From Candidatus Brocadiia bacterium (GTDB taxonomy: Bacteria; Planctomycetota; MHYJ01; WSZJ01), in the NCBI GenBank assembly GCA_013360825.1, contig JABWAY010000261.1, positions 1 to 5,929 of the forward strand: DNA of 5,929 nt, written 5' to 3'. The translations under genes and the position numbers were made by a program. Positions 1 through 5,447 of this stretch are shown here, piece by piece. A model generated the notes under the pieces. It saw only the letters and a list, made by a program, of their open reading frames with translations. It searched no databases and was not told the DNA's origin. How positions within the stretch are numbered: the stretch's first letter is position 1; every line of letters begins with the position of its first letter.

Positions 1-13
1 GCTCTTCCGATCT
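1..13. other. Untrimmed Illumina adapter remnant
   Basis: The first 13 bases, GCTCTTCCGATCT, are exactly the inner end shared by both standard Illumina TruSeq adapters (reverse complement AGATCGGAAGAGC). This is library sequence, not genome, and it marks the window start as the physical end of an assembled contig. The alpha-2-macroglobulin reading frame happens to stay open through it, so the first four or five apparent codons should not be read as protein. Confidence 0.93.
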
Positions 14-1923
14 CCTCCTGGCCGGACGGCCGCCCCGCGGCGGTCACCGTCCGCGTCGCCGGAGGGGAGGAACAACCCGCGGACGCGTTCGGCGTCGTGA
101 CCGTCCCCGTCCCCGGGCGGACCTTCGACGTCGAGGCGCGCGACGCCTCCGGCCGCCGCGTGCTCCGCAGGATCGACCTCGACGCAGTCGACGGCGCCTC
201 CGACGGGTTCGTTCTCCGCACCGACCGCGTCGAAGCGCGCGGCGGCGACACCCTGAACGTCACCCTCCTCACCCTCCACGACGCCGTCTTCTACCTCGAC
301 CTCGTCCGCGGCCCCGCGACGCTCCTCACGAAAACCCTCCGTACCCGGAACGGGCGCGGGGAGATCGCGCTCGACCTGCCGGCGGACGCGAAGGGGACCT
401 ATGTCCTTTCGGCATGGAAAGTCCGCCCGGAAGGGTCGGTCGAGCGGCAGACGCTTCCTGTTTACGTCCGCTCGGCGGACGAACTCCGCGTCACGCCGAC
501 CCTCGCCAGGGCGGAGACCAGACCCGGGGAGGAAATCGTCGCGGAAGTCCGGGTCACCGACCGCGACGGCCGGCCGGTCCCCTCGGCCCTCGGGGTCTCT
601 GTGGTCGACGAAGCGGTCTGGGCGCTCTCGACGGCGCGCCCCGGGATGGAGCAGACGTTCTTCGACCTCCGCGAGGACGCGCTCAAGCCGCGGTTCCAGG
701 TGCAGGCCGCCGGGCTCCCCTCGGCGTCGCCGGCGCGGATCGCGATGGCGGAGAAGCCCGCCGCGCCGGTGTTCGCGAGCGACGACGGGGTGTCGCGCCT
801 CCAGTTCCTGGTCCGGGGGCGCCTGGAGAAATCCCGCGGCGTCGCCACGGTGCTGGCCTGGGCGTCGGGTGCGGTCGTCGGGTTCTGGATCGCCTGGATG
901 TGTGCCGGGCGCTGGCCGTTCGTGGCCCCGTGCCTCGGGATCACCGTCGGCGCGGTCTTCGCCCTGATTCTGGTCCCTTCCGAATCGCCCTCGGCAGCGC
1001 TTCTCCTCTTCATTGCCCTCTTCTCCGGAACGGTCGCGGCCGGAGGAGCCGCATGGCGTCTTCCGCCCCCTGGCCCGCTCCGGGTTCTCGCGGCGGCAGG
1101 CGGCGTGGTCTCCGCGCTGCTTGTCGGGGTGTTCCTCATCAGCGCCTTCGTGGCGACCATGACCCTCGGACGGCACTTTCCGATGTCCGGCCTTGCGGAC
1201 TCGGCGCAACTGCGGCTGGAATCGAAACCGATTCACGGCGCCGACCTGTCTTCCGCCGCCCCGCGTCTCCGCGAGTTCTTCCCGGAAACCCTCTACTGGA
1301 ACCCCGAAATCGTCACCGACGACGAGGGGCGCGCCACCCTCCGCTTCCCCGGCGCCGACTCCATCACGACATGGCGCATGGGACTGAACGCGGTCTCGCG
1401 CGACGGCCGGCTCGGTGCCGCCGATGCCCCGCTCCGCGTCTTTCAGCCCTTCTTCGTCGATCTCGACCTCCCTGTCGCCCTGACGCAGGGGGACGAGATC
1501 TGGCTCCCGGTCGCGGTCTACAACTACCTGCCGGATCCCCAGTCGGTCGCCCTCGCGTTCGAGGTCGAGAGCGGGTTCGAGATTCTGGACGGCGCCACCC
1601 GGTCGGTCGAGGTCGCGGCGGGGGATGTCACCTCCGTCCACGTGCACATCCGCGCCCGCGAGTTCGGCCGGCACCGCCTCCAGGTCACCGCCGTGACGCC
1701 GCAGTTTTCGGACGCGGTCCGGCGCACCGTCGAGGTCTTCCCCGACGGCCGCCGTCTCACCGCCGCCGACGGCGGGATGCTCTCCGGATCGGCCGCGGGG
1801 AGGATCACCGTCCCCGCCGAAGCGATCGACGGCGCCTCGACCCTCCAGGTCCGCCTCTTTCCCAGCCGGTTCGCGGACCTCGTCACCGGCCTCGACTCGC
1901 TTGCGCGGATGCCGTATGGCTGA
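14..1923 (+). CDS. Alpha-2-macroglobulin family protein, N-terminal part (5' partial), ending at in-frame TGA at the thioester Cys
   Basis: This is the upstream portion of a bacterial alpha-2-macroglobulin (A2M) gene, a large envelope protein of the complement C3/C5/A2M superfamily. The frame is open from the contig edge, so the true start, signal peptide and first MG domains are missing; GTG or ATG codons near 97 are not credible starts because MG-like sequence (WPDGRPA) precedes them. Counting codons from base 1, MG-type beta-sandwich sequence runs to about codon 250, including VVDEAVWAL at codons 201-209. Four hydrophobic helices occupy codons 281-385. The highly conserved A2M-domain stretch FFPETLYWNPE follows at codons 426-436, with SITTW soon after. 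Another MG domain leads to RMPYG at codons 636-640, where family members continue with Cys-Phe-Glu-Gln. Codon 641 is TGA. The same frame continues beyond it, so this and the next entry are one gene. Family assignment is secure; whether the full protein is made is open. Confidence 0.9.
841..1155 (+). other. Four-helix transmembrane module inside the A2M gene
   Basis: Codons 281-303, 307-326, 331-352 and 360-385 (counted from base 1) encode four long hydrophobic segments separated by short loops. The first and third loops carry Arg and the second carries Glu, which fits cytoplasmic, periplasmic and cytoplasmic loops in that order. An even number of spans leaves the MG domains before it and the thioester domain after it on the same side of the membrane. 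The module lies between the VVDEAVWAL-containing MG domain and the A2M domain, where classical A2Ms carry the protease bait region. The helices are read directly; the topology is inference. Confidence 0.8.
1921..1923 (+). other. In-frame TGA replacing the thioester cysteine codon (possible selenocysteine, nonsense mutation or base error)
   Basis: The codons read Met-Pro-Tyr-Gly-TGA-Phe-Glu-Gln-Ser-Ser-Ser. Bacterial A2Ms with an active thioester have PYG-Cys-x-Glu-Gln here, the Cys and Gln forming the internal thioester, so TGA falls exactly on the catalytic Cys while the Gln (CAG, 1930-1932) is kept. There is no frame change and no other stop across the roughly 3.3 kb frame. Other genes in this window end at TGA (3319-3321, 4872-4874) and Trp is TGG, so TGA is generally a stop here. 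Selenocysteine is chemically the natural Cys substitute. A single TGC-to-TGA change gives the same picture; it is a C-to-A change, the class produced by oxidative damage in sequencing libraries. Confidence 0.85.
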
Positions 1924-3321
1924 TTCGAGCAGAGTTCCTCGGTGACCTGGCCGAACGTCACGGCCCTGCGTTACCTGGAGAGCACGGGTCAGTTGACCCC
2001 CGAAACCCGCGCCCGGTTCGAGACCGCGATCGCCGCCGGCTGGCAGCGCCTCCTCACGTTCGAGGTCGCCGGCGGGGGCTTCGACTGGTACGCCGGCGGC
2101 ACGGCCAAGACCCTCCTGACCGCCTACGGCGTCCTCCTCCTCGCGGACATCGAGCGCGTCCACCCCGTCGACCCCGCCGTCCTCCGCCGCGCCCACGCCC
2201 TTCTCGCCTCTCGCCAGAACGCCGACGGCACCTGGACGATCGACCAGCCCGCCCACACCTGGCGCCAGCTCGCCAACTCCTCGCTCCCCGTGACCGCCTA
2301 CGTCGTCTGGGCGTTCCGGGAGGCCGGGATCGACGACGAGGTCCGTCGGCGCGGCGAGACCTGGCTCCGCGCGAACCGCGGCGGCGCGGGGGATCCGTAT
2401 CTCGTCGCCCTCTGCTCCCTCGCGCTCGGCAACGCCGACCCGCGCCTCGAACAGTCGGTGCGGCGCGAAGGCAACCTGGCGTTCTGGCCCACGGAAGCCC
2501 AGGGCGTCTTCCTCGCCCGCGGCGACGGCGCGTCCGTCGAGTCCACCGCAATGGCCGCCCTCGCCCTCTCCCGCGCCGGCCATCCGCTCGGGGCGGAAGC
2601 GGTCGCGTGGCTGGCCGGAAAGCGCGACCCCCAGGGAGCCTGGGGCTCCACGCAGGCGACCGTCCTCTCGCTCAAGGCGCTTCTCGAATCCTCAACGTCG
2701 AAACCGCCGGAGCGCCCCGTGACGGTGCGGCTCCGGGTGAACGGGAAGGAAATCCCCGGCGCCTTCCGGCCCGTGACCGCGGAGAACCACGACGTCATGC
2801 AGCAGGTCGCGGTCCCGGTGCTCGAGGGGGAGAACACCGTGGAGCTCGAGACCGACGGGGCGCTCGCCGCATCCTGGCAGGCCTCCGCGGGGTTCTGGGT
2901 CCCCTGGGATCTCGCGCCGCGCCCGGAGACCCCGGCGCTGTCGATCGAGATCGCCTGGGACCGCACCGAACTCGACCTCCATGAGACCCTTCACGCCACC
3001 GCCACGATGCGCTCGCGCGGCCCGGAGACCTTCATGGTCATCCTCGACCTCCCGGTCCCCCCGGGATTTTCCCCCGAGCCGGCGGAATTCGAACGGCTGG
3101 TCGAGGCCGGGACGATCGACCGGTTCTCCATCACCGGCACGCAGATCACCGTCTACCTCGGCCGGGTCCCGGCGGAGGGGACGTTCGCGATCCGCTGGTC
3201 GCTCCGCCCGCGCTTTCCACTCCGCGCCCAGTCCGGACGGATCGGGTGCTACGAGTACTACACGCCGGAGAACGCCGCGCAGGAAGGCCCCCGGAGGATC
3301 CGTGTGAAGGAAGCCCGGTGA
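1924..3321 (+). CDS. Alpha-2-macroglobulin family protein, C-terminal part: thioester domain and receptor-binding-like domain (same gene as the upstream part)
   Basis: This continues the upstream A2M frame directly after the TGA, starting with Phe-Glu-Gln of the thioester motif. A separate start is possible only at GTG 1942 (V/M-TWPNV). I see no Shine-Dalgarno before it and it would cut into the motif, so independent translation is unlikely. About 245 residues form the alpha/alpha-toroid thioester domain, shown by WPNVTALRYLESTGQ, GGFDWYAGG, TAYGVLLLAD, QNADGTW and GAWGSTQATVLSLKAL. A CUB-like/MG region follows, then a C-terminal receptor-binding-like domain from about 2940 (ending RIGCYEYYTPE and a basic tail). 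In the family this domain shields the thioester until activation, then lets it bond covalently to targets. Codon use matches the upstream half and there are no frameshifts, so any inactivation would be recent. It stops at TGA 3319-3321, tail to tail with the next gene. Confidence 0.9.
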   Translation, partial: FEQSSSVTWPNVTALRYLESTGQLTPETRARFETAIAAGWQRLLTFEVAGGGFDWYAGGTAKTLLTAYGVLLLADIERVHPVDPAVLRRAHALLASRQNADGTWTIDQPAHTWRQLANSSLPVTAYVVWAFREAGIDDEVRRRGETWLRANRGGAGDPYLVALCSLALGNADPRLEQSVRREGNLAFWPTEAQGVFLARGDGASVESTAMAALALSRAGHPLGAEAVAWLAGKRDPQGAWGSTQATVLSLKALLESSTSKPPERPVTVRLRVNGKEIPGAFRPVTAENHDVMQQVAVPVLEGENTVELETDGALAASWQASAGFWVPWDLAPRPETPALSIEIAWDRTELDLHETLHATATMRSRGPETFMVILDLPVPPGFSPEPAEFERLVEAGTIDRFSITGTQITVYLGRVPAEGTFAIRWSLRPRFPLRAQSGRIGCYEYYTPENAAQEGPRRIRVKEAR

Positions 3322-3325
3322 CACG

Positions 3326-3347
3326 CCGGGCGCAGAGGCGCCCCCGG
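3326..3347. terminator. GC hairpin between convergent genes, possible bidirectional terminator
   Basis: GGGCGC (3328-3333) pairs perfectly with GCGCCC (3338-3343) around an AGAG loop. Two more C-G pairs form at the base if two bulged Cs are allowed. It lies in the 61-base gap between two genes that end toward each other, a natural place for a shared terminator. Neither strand has a T run after the stem, so it is not a classical intrinsic terminator and could be chance pairing in GC-rich DNA. Confidence 0.4.
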
Positions 3348-3382
3348 GAAGAATCTGGCGAAGCCGACCGGAACGCGACCGG

Positions 3383-4132
3383 CTACGACACCGCGGTGTG
3401 GTACTGCTCGTTCGCGAGCGACCGCGTGATGAACTGCCGGATCCGCTCCCGGCCGCCGTTGTCCAGCTCGACGAACGCCAGCCCGTGCTCGGACTGCCCG
3501 TCCGCATTGCGCCCCGAACGCACGATCTGCGCCCGCCCGCGCACCGCCAGCCGCTCCGGAAGATCGATTTCGAGCGACACGACGCTCCGCATCGGGAGCT
3601 CCTGCTCCGACTTCAGGCAGACCCCCGTCTCGCTGACGTTCTCCACCAGCGCCAGATGCCGCTGCGCCGGCGCTTCCTGCCCCGTCGAGAACCGCGCCGT
3701 GAGCTTCTTCTCCACCCGCCGCGCCCTCACATAGAACGCCATCGGCGGCGCGTCGGAATGCAGATGGTTGAACGCCTTCAGGATCTCGCCGCGCGCGTAC
3801 GGTTTCTCGATGTACGCCGAGGCCCCGGCCGCGAGCGCCGCCGGCACGAGATTCCGCGTCTCCGGGGTGGACGTCACCGCGATCCGCAGCCAGGGCGCGA
3901 TCTCGCGCAGATGCGCCGTCGCCGCCACCCAGCCGACGCCGGGGGTTTCGGGATGATCCGGAAGCGACAGGTCGAGCGCGACCGCCCAGGGGGTCAGCCG
4001 CCAGACAGCGTCGACGAGCGCCTTCCCGTGCGAGACGGTTCCCTGGAACGTGTACGGGGTGCCGCGCATCAGGGTCGCCAGCGAAACGGCGGCGACGGAG
4101 TTGGGATCGGCGACGAGGACGGTGCGGGCCAT
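3383..4132 (-). CDS. Receiver-like and PilZ two-domain protein (probable c-di-GMP-linked regulator)
   Basis: The product is 249 residues with two domains. Residues 1-125 resemble a response-regulator receiver: MARTVLVADP at the start, the candidate phospho-acceptor Asp54 in VALDLSLPD, Thr88/Ser89 after a beta strand, and Lys110 in YIEKPY. The usual acidic pair near the N-terminus is reduced to one residue, Asp9. Residues 131-240 are a PilZ domain with the NVSETG motif (165-170) matching the c-di-GMP-binding [D/N]xSxxG, but the partner RxxxR appears as RRVEKK, with Lys in the second Arg position. No DNA-binding or enzymatic domain is present, so it likely acts by protein contact in the cytoplasm, in motility, exopolysaccharide or similar control. 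The start is ATG at 4132, chosen because GGAG lies eight bases upstream and the receiver fold begins there; the frame stays open further 5' but that part lacks domain character. No sensor kinase is adjacent. Confidence 0.85.
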   Translation of the reverse strand: MARTVLVADPNSVAAVSLATLMRGTPYTFQGTVSHGKALVDAVWRLTPWAVALDLSLPDHPETPGVGWVAATAHLREIAPWLRIAVTSTPETRNLVPAALAAGASAYIEKPYARGEILKAFNHLHSDAPPMAFYVRARRVEKKLTARFSTGQEAPAQRHLALVENVSETGVCLKSEQELPMRSVVSLEIDLPERLAVRGRAQIVRSGRNADGQSEHGLAFVELDNGGRERIRQFITRSLANEQYHTAVS

Positions 4133-4400
4133 GCGGCGTTCTCCAGCTGAAGAGGCCTTTTTGGTGTGGGAAGCATGGCAACTGTCCGATAAAAAAGCCA
4201 TAAGAATCTCAAGCGAATGCTGATTTTTGATGGGGTCGCAGTTCGGTCGTAAAGCGTTGTGGATATGTGCATTAAGACAATCCACGCTCCCGATCGCGTG
4301 CAAAAGTGCACCCGAATTTTCCAGACCAGCCCGTCGATCCCTGCACGCAACCCGAATCTGCTCGATTTCCGACTCCCCCCGCGCATACCATCCGCCCCCC
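4133..4400. promoter_or_regulatory. AT-richer divergent intergenic region
   Basis: This 268-base gap separates two divergently transcribed genes and is clearly less GC-rich than the rest, especially 4155-4320. The reverse strand carries GGAG eight bases before the receiver-PilZ start. The forward strand has TACCAT (4386-4391, a TAnnnT -10 pattern) nine bases before the GAF gene ATG and no Shine-Dalgarno, suggesting a near-leaderless transcript, but no good -35 is visible. GTGCA occurs at 4267, 4298 and 4306, with TGCAC at 4307 and 4342. GTGGAT (4259-4264) and ATCCAC (4280-4285) form an inverted repeat. Promoters for both genes must lie here or inside the neighbours; exact sites are not established. 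Confidence 0.55.
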
Positions 4401-4874
4401 ATGGACCACGACCTCGCCAATCGCTACACCCGCGTCGCCCTCTCCATCTCCAACGCCCTCACCCCGGACTCCACCCTGAACGCCCGCATGACCACCGTCG
4501 CCGACCAGATCTGGGAGGAATTCGGGAACGGCCGCCCCGTCTCCTGGGTCGGCTTCTACCTCCTCGGCACCGGCGAGATGACCCTCGGTCCCCGCCGCAA
4601 CAAACCCGCCTGCTCCCCGATCGGGCTCCACGGCGCCTGCGGCACCTGCGCCACGTCCGGAAAAACCCTCATCATCCGCGACGTCAAAGACCTCGGCGAC
4701 AACTACATCGCCTGCGACCCGCGCGACCGCAGCGAAATCGTCCTTCCCGTCCGCAACCGCGCCGGACAGATCCTCGGCGTCCTCGACCTCGACAGCCACC
4801 AGGTCGGCGCCTTCAGCGAACTCGACCAGCGCGCCCTCGAGGAAATCATCCGCGATCACCTGGACGGCGCCTGA
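4401..4874 (+). CDS. msrC: GAF-domain protein, probable free methionine-(R)-sulfoxide reductase (fRMsr)
   Basis: The 157-residue product is a single GAF domain with the signature of free methionine-R-sulfoxide reductase (E. coli YebR/MsrC type), a thioredoxin-dependent cytoplasmic enzyme that reduces free Met-R-sulfoxide. Diagnostic matches in order are SWVGFYLL (48-55), LGPRRNKPAC with Cys71, HGACGTC with Cys80 and Cys83, IACDPRDRSEIVLPV with Cys105, and GVLDLDS (126-132). Cys71, Cys80 and Cys105 line up with the three redox cysteines of the family (ACxR, GxCGTA, IACD); Cys105 would be catalytic and the others resolving. Glu112, Asp129 and Asp131 match substrate-binding acids. Cys83 is extra, making a CxxC. 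The length is typical. The ATG at 4401 is chosen because the N-terminal helix begins there; there is no Shine-Dalgarno, and the longer open frame upstream lies in AT-rich non-coding sequence. A non-catalytic GAF sensor is possible but less likely with all cysteines present. Confidence 0.8.
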   Translation: MDHDLANRYTRVALSISNALTPDSTLNARMTTVADQIWEEFGNGRPVSWVGFYLLGTGEMTLGPRRNKPACSPIGLHGACGTCATSGKTLIIRDVKDLGDNYIACDPRDRSEIVLPVRNRAGQILGVLDLDSHQVGAFSELDQRALEEIIRDHLDGA

Positions 4875-4885
4875 CGCGCCGCTCA

Positions 4886-4914
4886 TTGCGCGCCGCCCCG
4901 ACCCGGATTAGGAT
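4886..4914 (+). promoter_or_regulatory. Candidate promoter giving a leaderless mRNA
   Basis: TTGCGC (4886-4891) and TAGGAT (4909-4914) are separated by 17 bases, the ideal spacing for a housekeeping sigma factor. TAGGAT matches the -10 consensus at four of six bases, including the key TA....T; the -35 matches only in TTG. The ATG of the next gene begins seven bases after the -10, so transcription would start at or beside the A of ATG. AGGA within the -10 could also be read as a Shine-Dalgarno seven bases before the ATG, so ordinary translation from an upstream transcript is the alternative. Confidence 0.5.
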
Positions 4915-4920
4915 GCCCGC

Positions 4921-5436
4921 ATGAAGCGCGCCCTCCTCCCGTTCGCCGTGCTCGCCGCCCTCGCCCTCGTCGCCACCGCGGGAATCTTCTTCACCCGGGG
5001 TGACGACACCCCCGAACTCCCTCCCGAGATCCCGAAGACCGGCAAACTCTCGTCCAAGGCGGTCGCGATCGAAGAGAAGGCGCGGACGCTCCAGGACGTC
5101 TGGCGGAACAACGAGATCGCCTTCCGGGACAAAAAAGAGTTCCGGGCGCTCGCGGACCTGCACCGCGACTTCCCCGCACTCGCCGCAGAGGCGCGCGCCA
5201 TCCAGGGGGACACGAAGACCGAATCCGACGCCCTCCCGCACCTCATCGCTTCGCTCGACGCCAGCGGCCGGATCGCCGGCGTCTTCGTCATGTACCACGT
5301 GAACGAGTCGATGGCGACCGCGGAGTCGTGGGCGAAGGCGAAGGAGGACGCGGCGCTGGCCAACGCGGAGTGGAAGGCCTGGAAAGACGGGACGCAGACG
5401 CTTTCGCGCGAGGCCGCGCCCGCGAAGGCACCGTAA
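4921..5436 (+). CDS. Membrane-anchored or exported protein of unknown function
   Basis: I do not recognise this 171-residue protein. It begins MKR followed by a hydrophobic segment (residues 4-25, LLPFAVLAALALVATAGIFF), a signal peptide or single membrane anchor. There is no lipobox Cys and no Cys anywhere. A proline-rich acidic linker follows (about 28-40), then a highly charged, mostly helical region rich in Ala, Glu and Lys with possible coiled-coil character (43-110 and 130-160). A short beta-like stretch IAGVFVMYHV (118-127) interrupts it. The C-terminus is Ala/Pro-rich. The predicted place of action is the outer face of the inner membrane or the periplasm. The 46-base gap from the GAF gene could allow co-transcription, but it holds a candidate promoter of its own. 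The gene converges on the next one with an 11-base gap. Codon use matches the neighbours. Confidence 0.75.
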   Translation: MKRALLPFAVLAALALVATAGIFFTRGDDTPELPPEIPKTGKLSSKAVAIEEKARTLQDVWRNNEIAFRDKKEFRALADLHRDFPALAAEARAIQGDTKTESDALPHLIASLDASGRIAGVFVMYHVNESMATAESWAKAKEDAALANAEWKAWKDGTQTLSREAAPAKAP

Positions 5437-5447
5437 GCCCGTCCGCC

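Noticed and set aside
1921..1923. Genome-wide reassignment of TGA (to Trp or Gly)
   Set aside because: Other genes in the window terminate sensibly at TGA, Trp is TGG, and neither Trp nor Gly would suit the thioester position.
1921..1941. Programmed or accidental frameshift at the A2M interruption
   Set aside because: The frame before and after the stop is the same, and the motif reads straight through (PYG-stop-FEQ). Only a single codon is affected.
414..2984. Long + strand open frame overlapping the A2M gene in another frame and spanning the TGA
   Set aside because: Its translation is an Arg/Pro/Gly-rich low-complexity string with no domains, typical of alternate frames in high-GC DNA. 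The other frame has clear A2M motifs on both sides.
3258..4181. - strand open frame overlapping the receiver-PilZ gene
   Set aside because: It gives an Ala/Gly/Arg-rich translation with no motifs. The neighbouring frame has the receiver and PilZ signatures and a ribosome-binding site.
4133..4400. Small RNA or riboswitch in the divergent gap
   Set aside because: Only short stems (5-6 bp) are visible, with no terminator-like stem plus T run and no recognisable aptamer core.
4272..4886. - strand open frame opposite the GAF gene
   Set aside because: It is an antisense shadow of the GAF gene: Gly/Ala/Val/Asp-rich with no recognisable domain.
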